A DNA stretch of 64,000 bases from Chloromonas sp. AAM2 (taxonomy: Eukaryota; Chlorophyta; Chlorophyceae; Chlamydomonadales; Chlamydomonadaceae): the NCBI GenBank assembly GCA_004335635.1, contig QAXH01004466.1, positions 10,149 to 74,148 on the forward strand. The letters are read 5' to 3'. This document shows positions 51,554 to 62,858 of this stretch, piece by piece. Made by a program: the position numbers and the translations under genes. The notes below the pieces were generated by a model. It was given only the letters and a program-made list of their open reading frames with translations. It did no database searches and was not told the DNA's origin. Each line of letters starts with the position of its first letter. Position 1 is the stretch's first letter.

Positions 51554-54500
51554 CTACTGTCCCTTGCCCTGGCAAGCCCCAGCAGCTGCCCTATTACTCG
51601 CACACAGCGCTCCAAACGTAGATATAATTTCCCCCTCCTCGGTAACATCGATGTCATAGCTTGCCATGGCATCGGACTGAAGCGCAGCTCTAACTTCCTC
51701 CTCCACCTCCGCGTCACTGCCAGTGGGTCTCAATTCGCCACCGCCATCTTCATCCTCTTCATCCTCCTCATGCTGTGCATCAGCCTGCACACAACAGCGC
51801 CCAGTGTTTTCACCTTTAAGTTGCTGACAGGCTGACTGTGTGAACGTAGTTCTTGGTCTGTTTGGAGTAAGCATGGGAATCGATGCTCCTTAAGCCAGAG
51901 GATATGGAGGTATGGAAAAGCGATACACAAAAAAGCACTTAGTCCCCAACCACCGCCCCCAACCACACCCACACCCAGAATCACACCAACACCACAACCA
52001 ACCCCGGCCCCGGCTCCGGCTACACCCACATCAAACCCCGCTTTCACACACATCACACCCAGCAGCCCACACCAACCTGCATTGATGATGAGCTTCCTGC
52101 TGCTGCCGATGAGCTGCCAAGGGGTGGCAGCCGCTCGGAAGGTGGCCTGGGCGCTGCAAGAGCCCGTATGCACCCATGCAGCTGGGACAGCACCTGGAGC
52201 ATGTGCATGTGCAAAACAGCACAAATTCCCCGCAGTCATTGTCAGTCAGTGCTGCGTGCCAAGCTGGATCGCCAAAGGGCTTGCTTTCAATTTATGCGAC
52301 TGTGTTCTGCATGCAACTGCTATGCCGGTTTGCAGCCAGCACAGGACAACCGACGGGATGGACACCGCCAGGACCTACCAGGAGCAAGCCAACAGACCAA
52401 GTGAGGCGAGGAAATGCAGAAAAGACGGGCCGAAGGAAGGCGGGTAACAAAGCAAGCCGCCTAGGCTAAAGATTCAAAACTTCCATACCTCAATCTGTCC
52501 ATGTTCCTTAACCTTGTGATGGGTGACAAACATGATGATCGCAGAAGGTCCAGAAAGAGCCGTCTGCAGTGATAATCGGTAATCACGGCGACGAACAGCC
52601 TGCTGTATTCCTCTTGGTTGTGTGATGGCTGCTTTTGTTTGTGCCCCGCTGCTCAAACCAGATCATTGCATTGCCACCTGACCACCACTTGTGTTGAGTT
52701 GTTCACCTGCGTGTCGTCATCCGGGAGGTTTGATTGCTTGAGTGCCGCGATCACGGAGGCGATCTCGCGTGCCGCCTTGGCCCTGAGCAGTTGCTTGGGG
52801 CGGACGGCAGGGGCGACCGCAGGGCGCGACGAGGAAGATGCACCCCCTGTGCTGGCCGCTGGTCCCTGTGGGCACAGGTGAACATAACACCACCACAGGT
52901 GAACATAACACCACCACAGGTGAACATAACACCACCACCACCGTCATCACATCATTTGCAACATGGCATTTGCATATTCGCCCAAGGCATTTCTATCAAG
53001 TAAAAGGAGTGCCATTACATGACATGATTACACAAGCAAAGGTTGAACAGGAACCGAGTGTTGAGTGCAGTGCGGCAGACCTTCAGAGGCCAGTCCATCT
53101 GTAAATGTCAGAACCGCACACAGGGGGTGCGCTCAAGTGCGTCACGTGGTACTCTTATCACGTGGTACTCTTATCACGTGGTGCTCTTATCTTGTGGTTA
53201 GCTGTTGGTACCACGAGCCCACTGCATGACCGATGCGTGACATGCAGGACCAGGCCGCGTGCCCCACCCATGTGCCCCATGCGCGTACCTGTGCCACGCT
53301 CTGCATGACGCTGAGTGCCTGCACCACCAGTGCACGTGTGCGCTCGTCCAACAGATCTTCCAGTGCACCGTCGAGGTTGTTGCCATGAAGGCGAAGGCTG
53401 AACGCAGCCAACTCCCTGAAACGGACAGAAACGGGCAAGCTCTTGTTAACTTTGTTATCACCAGTAAACCCTGCCCCGTGTCATGTAACAGCTTCCCTGA
53501 TGGCAGCAGCCATTGACATGCAGCAGGCTACGGCTGTCACGGACACTGCTTTGCTCAGGGCCCAGGGGTCCTAGGGAGGCCCAGTGGGTGCTGTCACTAC
53601 TGAACACTGTGGCGCACGCCTGGGTCACACACCCTGCACACACGCCTCCTGAGACAGACGCAAGCAACTGCATTTCAGCCTCTTCTGAACAGCGAACAAA
53701 GTCCCCAAACCGTTCTCTGCGACCTCGTCCCACAACCTACTGGCCTCTGATGTTCAAAGCTAGTGTGCAAATGCTTCAAGTTTGGTATTTCTGGAAGTCA
53801 GGAGTGCGTTCAGTGACCTGTTGACTCCCACGATGCGTACCTGCCGTACCCCAGGCTGACCAGGCGATCCAAACGTTCAGCGTCCACATACATGCCATCT
53901 GGAGTGCGCCCGTACAGTTTCCGCTCTTCCCTGTATGCAGCCTCCTGCCTGCGCCGCTGCCTCCGGTCCTACACACACCGTCGGTGTCATGTGTCACGAT
54001 ACCCTGTCAAAGTGTGGTTGTGTGTCTATGATAAGAAATTCAGCAAGCCTGAGCCCAGCAAGAGTGGCAAAGGGATTCACGGCGAACACAGGGAATGCAA
54101 GCATGCTTCAGACTTGCAGTCATACTTTCACTGATGCCATGGGCCATGCCACGGGTAATGTCACATGCTTGCTTCATGCATGTACGCTTGTCATACAACG
54201 CTCCATATAACTAAGCAGCCCATAGCACTGAGCACACAAGCACACACAAGGAGGCCTGCGGTCTACCTGTGCCTCCTGCCGCTGCTTGGCTATGAACGTG
54301 AGTGCCGCGTCCATGTCGCCCCCGCTGAGCTTGAGTGCCCGCCTGGCCTCAGGCAGGTCGTAGCCCATGTCCTGGAGCTGAGCCAACATCAGGTCAGACA
54401 CCTGCGGGGGACAAACAGGACCCAGACGCATTCGTTGGGTCAAGCAGTTGGTGCTGGGACGGCAACATGTGCGTGTGGTTTTGCATTGAGAGGGCTCCAG

Positions 54501-57500
54501 TAGCGCTGCAGCAACCTTGAGTGTCCTGAAGTGCGATATGAAGTGTTGATAGGCTAACTGCGGGGAAGCCCACGGGTACCAAACAGGCATGGACATGAAA
54601 AACAGACCCCAGCGTGCTGGCGATTGGTATGCGATGCAATGCTGCCTGACCTGATTGGTCCCGTCTCACCTGCAAGGCGCTCCACCTGGCCTGTGCGGAC
54701 TGCAGGCACTGCTCACACGCAGCAAGGTCACCACAGTGGTAGGCAGAAACAGCCTCCAACGCCTCCAACCGACAATAACTGCAAGCAGGTAGCGCATCAC
54801 CTCATGTCGGATTCATGTGTCCAGGCCCCATGCAACCGACCAATACTACGTCCAGTGCCCTGCCAGCACGCCGGTTCACCTGTCACCCACCAGCCATGCG
54901 CTACATGATGCATCCAGTGCTGCAAAGACCTGCTCCTGCTTCTGGGCCTGACGCACAAGCACAGTGAGGTGTGCATGACGCATGGTGAGGCATGGGCATG
55001 TTGCATTGCCCCCCACTTGACATGCTATGTCATGTGCCCATGCGTGCCATCTTGTGTGCTGCCCTTGCGCATGCCTCAGATCGTGCCACCCCACATGTGG
55101 TGCACGTGCCATGATGCATGTGGCGCATGCGTTACACCTCACATGCCCCCTTTCACAATCAAACCATGCAGCATAACACCCACGCCCACACACGTGCCAC
55201 CCACATGGCCAGTTCTGGGCATCTACTGCCGTGCAGTGTCCTCAGCCTCTGCAGCCCTTGCCCGTACGCCCGCTCCAGGGCCGCCCTCGCACCTCGCAGC
55301 CGCTCTCGGGCCACGGCCAGACGGCGCGCATCGCCTGACTTGTAACAACACCTGCGGTTGTGCGTCATCTGATGTGATTGGTAGCCTGATACGTTAGATG
55401 CGCAACAAGACGTCGTCTTATATTAGTGGAGTGTTGATTGGGATTTTGACTTGGTTTCATTACTGCTTGGCTGGCTGGATGGCAGGCTACCCGGTTGGCT
55501 ATTTTGCCGACAAACTCCCAGGCTGGTTGAATAGGCTGTTCGCAACTGTTGTTTGCTGTTAGCACACAGAGAGCCTGGACATCTGCTTGCCCATCGCGCA
55601 CACACCAACGCCATCTCCCTCACACAGACGCAGTTGCTGTGGCCAGCCAATAGCACAGACTGATTATTGTCACAACGACACACAGACGCTTGTCACGCCA
55701 GCCCCATCTCAAGCCCCTCTCACCACACAATGTCCAGCAGCAGCATACCCAGATTATCCACACTGTGCAGGAACCCCGGGTCGGCCAGGCCAAAGGACTC
55801 CTCGGCCGTGAACAAGAGGCTAAGGGCCTCGTCATACTCACCCTGGACATCACAAGGATGTGCAGCACGATGGTTAGAAACACAATCTTACACAACTGAT
55901 CAACTGATTACACTCTCTGTGCCTCCCTGTTATCAATCATGTATGCCTCGTGCTCATGCCTTGCTTAGGGAATTGATGTATGCTGCTGCTACACGGCCTG
56001 CAGCACCACAGTACGCAAAAAGCCATGTATTGGTGATGAGGCGCTAGAGACCGATTTTTGAATAGTCAATGCTAGAAGTCAAGCAATGCTGTCGGTAGGA
56101 CATGTGGCATGATGCCGTCTCCATCGGCTCTTTGATCAAAAGCTCGCTCAACTCACGTGCCATACATGCCTAAAGGGCCATGCTGTGCTATGTCCTTTTG
56201 TAAAGCCGCAACTGGCACAATACAAATGAGAGGCTGCGAACATGCACCTTAACTATGCACCTTAAGAATAGGCCATGCCATGTCGTGAAGTGGCGCACAT
56301 GCCACATGTCACGTCATGCATTACCTTGCCCATGGCTGTCTTGCCCATGTCGTGCAGAGCCATGCCCATGGCTACGGCCCGCCTGTCCTCCTCCTTGAGT
56401 TGGAGCTTCTGACCGCTCTGGTTCTCAATCACAAACGAATAGTTGTCATCGGCCCCGGCATCCCGCGCAGCCAGGCGGGAGAGCACCCGCTTAATCTTGT
56501 CCTGCGGCGGTGAGAGCGAACAGAAGGCAGCAAAAAAAAGGATGTTTGCCAGTTCTGGGACAATTCGCAGTGGCACCACTGGAACCAGTATTGTGATGTG
56601 GAACAGTGAAACCTGTTAACAGTGGTGGCAGTGAAACCTGTTCTATAGACGGTTCTGTTTGTTCAGTCATGTTGGGATGGTGTTAGCCGTGAAAAGAAGG
56701 CAACACTGAATGGATCCGGTGGAGCTAGCTATCACATGGACTGCAACAGCCGGCTGGGCAGCTAATAGCGCCTGTGAACAGACGATCAGCAAGACTCAGC
56801 TGGCCCAGATGACCAGCCGATGATGCCAAGCTGCTAGCCGCCATCCCAACCACTGCCCTGCTTTTTCCTCAGTGGTGATATATGTGCGAAGTTGCGGACG
56901 CCACTCAGCCATGTATTGGCAATTGCACCTGCTGGTGGCTGAACGTGCTGCTCTTGCTCTTGCCGGTTCTGCTGCTGCTGAAGGCAATGCTACTGATGCT
57001 GCTGCTGGTATGCTGTTGGACCCTCAGCACTCACCAACTGAGCCTGTTTCGCTTCCGCTTGTTGCAGCTGTGTGGCCCCACTGGCCACCGCCCCGGCAAC
57101 CGCTAGCAGCCTGGAAGACGGCGCAATACCACAGGCATGCTGCAGGAGACAAGCAACAACAGCAGTTTGCTGTGTTGATTGTAAATAGCGTGGCTAGTTG
57201 TTTGCAAACTAACTTGCTTAATCGTCTGTGACCCTTGTAATATGGTTGTTCATAGAATTGCATCAACAGAGTGAGCACAAAGCATGCTGCTAATGCATGA
57301 TAATGCTGTTGGTACGTGTCCTCTGAAACATACAGCTCCATGTGTGATGGCTGTCAGCTCCAAGCTCGTATGAAGTAGCGTTGCTCCCAAACTGTAAGAC
57401 ATGAGCAACCTGGCCTGCTACAGAAAGCTTTTGATGACATCTTCTCCCTCGAAGACAAGCCTCAAGCCTTCTCCCTTAATGGGCATGTGCTTGCTACAAA

Positions 57501-58118
57501 AAATCCTGCTGATGACATTTACGCCCAATGGCTGTAAGGCATCCCAGCTTGGCATTCAGGGCATCAGATGCTGACGCACGAGTTCAACCGTCATGAACTG
57601 TCCAGCCTCACACGCAGGAATCACAGACATGCGCACCAGAGGCTTTGTGTCGTCCGCAAGGCTTCTACCGCTGACAATCAATTTGATGCCTTGACCGCTG
57701 GGCAACCCTGCACATGTGCACACGCATGAACCAAACGAGCTGCGCTTAAGTGCACACTGCAGCACTGTTATTAGGGGTAATAAACATGCACACCAGGCTG
57801 CTCTCCACAACTGATATGCATGCACTCCTAACGTGCCTGTGGCAATGCCCATGGCATGTTTACTCTTCAACCTCGTTATCACGCGCGCGTTCTGCCCCAA
57901 ACTACTTGTTTTCATGCCAGCCACGCCATGCCCGTCATGCTGAATTTGGCAGCCATGCTGAGGTCAGCCACATGCTGAGTCAGCCACTGTGCGTGCTTAC
58001 CCAAAAGCCGGGCTACCTCTTGACGTAGAACCAAAACCTCAACGTCCAGGGAGTCAACAAACACCACGCCTGAAAGCGCTCCTCCAACTTTCAGGCCAAT
58101 CTGATTCTGCGTGGACAT
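51554..58118 (-). CDS. NUB1-like NEDD8/ubiquitin-binding protein (UBL plus UBA domains)
   Basis: Supported exons: 58118-58001, 57707-57580, 56501-56325, 55842-55724, 55351-55201, 54947-54880, 54778-54670, 54401-54267, 53968-53841, 53415-53289, 52865-52707, 51784-51554 (TAG). Order of domains: an N-terminal ubiquitin-like fold (KLIVSGRSLADD), the NUB1 block ENQSGQKLQLKEEDRRAVAMG, helical repeats (LLLDIVWCCYKSGD, EAVSAYHCGDLAACEQCL), and a UBA domain (LMLAQLQDMGYDLPEARRAL). Then come a basic linker with YGRTPDGMYVDAERLDRLVSLGYG leading into a second UBA, and an acidic end with YDIDVTEEGEII, close to plant homologues. NUB1 proteins deliver NEDD8 or ubiquitin-like conjugates to the proteasome. 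Two parts are unresolved: 57579-56502, where short Gln/Ala-rich exons such as LQQAEAKQAQL near 57040 are likely, and 52706-51785, where a Ser-rich linker exon near 52083-52163 is possible but its phase does not match. Total length is therefore not known. Confidence 0.87.
52874..52938. repeat. 21-bp tandem repeat x3 at a splice acceptor
   Basis: ACAGGTGAACATAACACCACC starts at 52874, 52895 and 52916. It sits about 9 bp from the acceptor of the NUB1 exon that starts at 52865. Confidence 0.95.
53142..53189. repeat. 16-bp tandem repeat x3
   Basis: TCACGTGGTACTCTTA at 53142, 53158 and 53174 (the last with GTGCTCTTA), in a NUB1 intron. Each unit carries a CACGTG palindrome. Confidence 0.95.
56545..56562 (+). 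repeat. Dispersed 18-bp core copy
   Basis: Exact TTTGCCAGTTCTGGGACA after an A8 run, followed by ATTCGCAG and CACCACTGGAACC. It lies inside a NUB1 intron, about 44 bp from the exon that starts at 56501. Confidence 0.9.
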
Positions 58119-58522
58119 GGCTACGATTTAAAACCCTAATTGAGAGTTGTCAACAGATCATCAAACGGCGAACATATTTTCACAGACAGCCATGCGCCGC
58201 AGGTTTGAAATCACTGACCGTGCGCGCCGATGCACGCTGATGTGATGCAGGGCAGAATAAGGAACAAAAGGTAACGAGTAATCAAATCAAAAGAATGACC
58301 GGATGTGACATGACATGTGCACGCTTGAAGGGTTAACCTTGCCATGCGCTTGAGAACACACGGCTTCAGTGAAGTCTTTTTTTCGTTCATGGTCAAACAG
58401 CTTAATCTCAGAGGTACAACCATTGGATGGATTTTGAAAGGTATTTTGGCGCTTGGAGCAACCTGCTCCCATAGTTGAGAAGTAAGCAAGGCGCAACGAA
58501 GCAACACTCACCATTCATCACC
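58119..58522. promoter_or_regulatory. Shared promoter region between NUB1-like and RecX-like genes
   Basis: 404 bp separate the two divergent start codons. No specific element identified. Confidence 0.55.
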
Positions 58523-61500
58523 ATGGCAGCAACATATCATCGTACACTTCTGGGGGCACCCTGCTTCGCTCCCCACAGCACATTCCTTCATTTCCCCAGC
58601 CCACCCAGCACCCCATGCGTGGCACGTGCGAGACAGAGGCCAGATACCTCTGGTCCCATCTCCATGTCTGAACTCAGGCGTCAGCATGAAAAGCAACAGC
58701 AAGCAGTCATCCCTACCCCAGCCCCTAGACCTGACTCCAGCCCTGATGGCACCCCAGGCGAGCCCCGAGAATCACAACCAGCCCTCGGACCCCCTGTCAG
58801 ACGGCGCACTGCACGTCCAAGGTCTGCATCTGCCCAGCCAACAAATGACAGCCCGGGTGTCGACACCAGCTCTGACTCAAATGGGAGCAGTGGGGACGAG
58901 GACGACTCAGTATCCATGGCCACACGACTTGCGAGACGGCGAGTAGCACAGCCTCAGCTCCAACCATTTACCCCCACAGTACCACATGAAAGCCGTGACG
59001 GAGCGCAACCCACACATGCCAGCTCTGCTAGCCGGCGTGCTGCCAGGCCACGGGCTGCTCGTGCACAGCCACAGGCAGACGACTTTTTCCCCACACCCGA
59101 ATGTCCTGTCAAGCCGGAGCCCGCACAGCTTGCTGGCGCCCTACTACCAGATGATCGTGACGTCCTGCAAGATAGCAGTGGTGATGAAGCAGCACTGGCC
59201 AGTGATGGTGATGAACCGGCATTAGACACTTCACAGGGTGTGTCAAGCCCAGGGGTACAGCGGAGAGCTGGCAGCAGTCAGCCACAGCATGGGGTGCAGC
59301 CAGGAAAATGGTGGGTCATTCAGCGGTTCCCAGTCCCCGCAAGCACAGGCTGACCTAACACCACACAGTCACAGGTCAGAGCCTGGCGAGACACATGCCA
59401 AAAACAAAAGAAGTTTGCCAGTTCTGGGACAGTTTCCAGGATCACCACTGGTGCCAGTGTAGGGTTTTGGGTTTTGGGTTTGTCAGATGTGATTTCTCGC
59501 ATATTCTCGCACATGTCGGCACAACCTGTGACTGTCAACGCATTCAGCGACAGTGACGTGATTACCACCACACAAAGTATGTCTGTCAAGGACACTCCAC
59601 CTCCCATCTTGCAGTACTGCACCAGAGTTGGCTCATTACCAAATTAAAAATCACAAACTCGCATCGTTTGGGACAGGTAGCCACACATGCGTTTCTAATG
59701 TCAGCGCAAAAACTGTCCCAGAACTGGCAAACTTCTTTTGTTTTTGGCATGTGCGGAATGCTCGGCCAGGTCCGTGTCGTTTTTGCACACATGCATGCTC
59801 TCCCAGTGTTGCTAGGGTCAGGGCACATGGACCACATGCACGTCTGTGTGATGGACACAGGGCACACCACTTCTCGCACCACACAGCAATTGCTGCAGAC
59901 AGAGCACGTAACATGAGCTGTCGTGCCATGTGCTTCAACACCATTGGAGAGTTCAGATAGTGCCTGAGAAAAGCTCGGTGTTGTGTGCTTTCAGGCCTGG
60001 CGTCAGGAGGTTAGTGGCAGTCAGCAAGCGTGATGAGGCCGCTGCAGCGGTGGAGGTGGGCCTGGCCAGCCTTGGTCGCCGAGCCCTGACCTGCCAGGAG
60101 ACCCGCACCAAGCTGCTGGACAAGGGCTTCACGGAACGAGCCGTGCAGGGCGCCATCGACAGACTGTTAGAATTGGTGTGTGCATGCAGTGCCAGATGCA
60201 GCTGGGCAGGCAACTGTGTTGTTGCTGTGGGCCCGGTGTATACCCTGGATAGTGCATCAGGGAGTTGGAATGCACCACGCAACAGGCACGTGCATTTTGC
60301 CGTCCTTCGGCATCAAGAGATCCATTATCTGCCATCATGTGTCCTTCTTGTTGTTGTGTCAAGGTGTTGGCGTCTCGTGCATGGCGTGACCTCAAAGCAT
60401 GGTGGGCTCCCCTGATGTGATCTCTCTAGCCATGCACACTACAGCAGCTGAGACAATGCATATGGCCAGGCTGCCTTCGGGCACCAAGTGTCTGTTTTGT
60501 TTCTATGTTTTATCGCTGAAATCTTGCTGTTAGATTCTGTATGTTTCAACACGGTAGCCTGCACGTTGCAGCACCAGCTAGCTTGTCCGGCTGGCTTTGG
60601 GGTGAACACCCAGCTGTGTGATAATGGTGGCGTCCGCATAATGTATGTGCGTTCAGGGCGAGCTGGATGATGCCCGCTATGCTGCCTTGTACATCAACAG
60701 CAAGTGGAAGGCCAGCCAGAGAAGTGCTTATGTGCTCGAGCAGGTATGTCTGTTGCTGTACCTAAAACTGCTGCTGACAACCAGTGGCAGTACATAAGAT
60801 GAAAGGCACTGAAACCAGCGGCAGTGTGGCGTTTGGTTCACACTCTGCCCTTCTCATGTGTTGGTCCATCCATTTTATAACCTAGGCGGCAAGGATGTTG
60901 TTTGACCGGTCACCTAAGCCGGTGTCGCGGGCTTCAAGCCTTGAAGGGGTGCATATCAAAGTGACTAGAGATCAGTTTGTAGAAACTGCACCCACACACA
61001 GACTCTCCGTACACGCAGCATGACCCACACACAGAAATATTCACCACATATGCTTAGTACACAAGGCAAATACTCTGGCAGTTGCCGTACATTCTGTTTG
61101 ATTGCAACTAGCATCGTCCGCGCTTCGTTGCTGTTTGACTGGTACAAGTTGCTGTGTCCAGCTGTCCTGCATGACTGTAGGTTGCTATGTCATCATGGCT
61201 TCCTATAGTTTGCCCAAGTCATCATGCTTGTTCACTCCTGTGGAGCTAGTTGAATGTTGATTGTTTGAAGCGTTTTGCCGCGCGTTTGTCGTGATTGGCC
61301 AATTGGCGTGCTTCTTGCCAGGACCAAACTGTCCGCTTAGTACCTGACTGCTTCACGCATGGTGCAGGAGCTCACTCGACGAGGAGTGGACAAGGCTGTA
61401 ACTAAGGATGCATTGCAGACCTATTTTGGCAACCAGCTGAAATCCGCTGCACTGGGAAAGACGCCCCCTGCTGCTAAGGAAGTCCCTGACTCGGGCTTGT

Positions 61501-62178
61501 TTGATGACAGTGCTGATGCGCGTGACTTGGCTGGAGACCTTGTAAAGGCTGCACAGAGTAGACTGCGGCCCATGGCAAACCTACCAAAACAGACTCAAGT
61601 GTGAGTGTGCCAGCTTCACTGCCTGCACACATGTCCGTGTATGCCAGCACATGCCAGTAGCTCATGCCAGTGCATGCATCACATCAAATTGCATACGCAA
61701 GGAGTTTGCTTGCTCCTGGTGTGCACACACCGAGAGACACTGTGCGGCATATGCAATGTTGCGCATACAACATGCCAAATGTACCTTCACTTACTTCACT
61801 ATGTGTGGATTGGTATGAGCATGCTTTGCCCTTGGTGGCAGTCCGTGTTGTGCATGCACTGATAGGCTACATGCAATGTAAAATGTGCAACCGAACATTC
61901 AAGCAAAAAAACCAGCGTCAGCGAGGAAAATGTGTGCAGCTTAGCTGGAACCTGCTGCACTGCATCCGGTGTTGGTCATGTGTGAGCCGCATGTAAAAAC
62001 GCATGAGAAGTGTGTATGTGTCATGCGTGGGGGCATGTGATGCTTTGCATGTATCCCCACAATCGTGCTGTGGGCTGCCCTGCTGCGCAGGCGGCGGTTA
62101 ACCGGATGGCTGCAACGGCGTGGTCATGACTGGGACACCGTCAGCTTTGTGTTGAGGCAGGTTGGCCTGGTGCAGTGA
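58523..62178 (+). CDS. RecX-domain protein with long disordered N-terminus
   Basis: Five exons, 58523-59310, 59995-60175, 60657-60743, 61368-61600, 62091-62178 (TGA), with phases matching throughout, encode 458 residues. The start is the ATG in CACCATGGCA. Residues 1-40 are Ser/Pro/Ala/Arg-rich with few acids (MAATYHRTLLGAPCF ...), like a plastid or mitochondrial targeting peptide. Residues 40-260 are low-complexity, with two similar acidic patches (SSGDEDDS and SSGDEAALASDGDE). From about 268 the three-helix RecX repeats follow: SLGRRALTCQETRTKLLDKGF, then LDDARYAALYINSK with VLEQELTRRGVD, then RRLTGWLQRRGHDWDTVSFVLRQ. Bacterial RecX binds RecA filaments and limits recombination. A partner such as organellar RecA is inferred, not shown. 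Intron 1 contains a 44-bp inverted repeat element. Confidence 0.92.
59392..59753. mobile_element. MITE-like element with perfect 44-bp inverted repeats
   Basis: 59392-59435 (starts CACATGCCAAAAACAAAAGA, includes TTTGCCAGTTCTGGGACA) is the exact reverse complement of 59710-59753. The arms enclose 274 bp without coding potential. The whole lies in intron 1 of the RecX-like gene. No clear target-site duplication flanks it. The arm core recurs singly across the window, so this is the only two-armed member seen. Confidence 0.85.
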
Positions 62179-62300
62179 ACCTGGCTGAATTGTAGACTGG
62201 CTGCTGTTGCATGCTGTTGCTGTGCTGTTTGGCTGAGCATGCATGAGCTAGCTGTAGCTGTTATAAGCAGCGGCCAGATGACATGTGCTGGCCACTCCAC

Positions 62301-62305
62301 TGTAA
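62301..62305 (+). terminator. Candidate TGTAA polyadenylation signal (RecX-like gene)
   Basis: TGTAA 123 nt after the RecX-like stop and just before the convergent eS21 3' end. Confidence 0.4.
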
Positions 62306-62391
62306 CGCATGCTGACGGCTGTGCTGCGTTTGACAAGAGAAGTCCCGGATATCAAGAAATCACGCATGGCAAGACTCATGTCGCAAAGTCG

Positions 62392-62396
62392 TTACA
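62392..62396 (-). terminator. Candidate TGTAA polyadenylation signal (eS21)
   Basis: Minus-strand TGTAA 28 nt after the eS21 stop. Short for a 3' UTR but the nearest candidate. Confidence 0.3.
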
Positions 62397-62423
62397 TGGA
62401 GAAAAAAGTTGCTAAATCAGCAC

Positions 62424-62858
62424 TCATGCGGAGGGAGCAGTCAGCTTCTTCTTCCACAACAGATCAAGAGAGGCGTCGGACTCGCCCTGCACAGCGAGCA
62501 AGCACACAGAGCATTTGCCGACCTGTACTGCCGCCCCGTTCAATCCTGCAGAAAACCTTCCGGGTTGCTGGCCATGCTCGTATCCTTTCGGCACTCACCA
62601 GGGAGCGGACCTTGCCGGTCAGAGCGAAGGTGCTGAACTGGCCGTTGAACACGCCCTCCTCGTTCAGGTGACCGATGTTGATCTGGATGCTAGCGTGGTC
62701 CTTGGCTGTGATAAGCTTGTTGGTCCACGCGCTGCACGCCGGAAAAGGCATGCGGGCTTAGGGAAAGGGTCCCGGCTGAAGAAGCAAAACCCATGAAAAA
62801 CAACTTACCACTTGCGCGGGATGTACAAGTCCACAGTCTGTCCCTCGTCGTTGAGCAT
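62424..62858 (-). CDS. RPS21: Small ribosomal subunit protein eS21 (RPS21)
   Basis: Three exons: 62858-62809, 62731-62599, 62486-62424 (TGA). They join in phase to give 81 residues, the normal length for this family. Landmarks: [17 protein letters not shown] at the start, [35 protein letters not shown], and the end [14 protein letters not shown]. It is a structural protein of the cytosolic 40S subunit, also needed for 3' maturation of 18S rRNA in yeast and human. It converges on the RecX-like gene, with 245 bp between the two stops. Confidence 0.97.

Noticed and set aside
52474..52656. Minus-strand frame (RRRDYRLSLQTALSG) as the missing NUB1 exon
   Set aside because: Neither intron phase nor family similarity fits the flanking exons. 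Left unresolved rather than forced.
53145..53190. CRISPR-like direct repeats
   Set aside because: 16-bp head-to-tail units without spacers, inside a nuclear intron: an ordinary minisatellite.
56796..57231. Gln/Ala/Leu-rich open frames on both strands near 57 kb
   Set aside because: Driven by GCTGCTG-type triplet runs. Parts probably belong to short NUB1 linker exons on the minus strand, but exact borders could not be fixed. The plus-strand poly-Leu frame is a mirror image.
59461..59482. TTTTGGG repeats resembling an algal telomere repeat
   Set aside because: Only about three units, inside the centre of the inverted-repeat element. Green-algal telomeres are TTTAGGG or TTTTAGGG, and an isolated short run in an intron is not a telomere.
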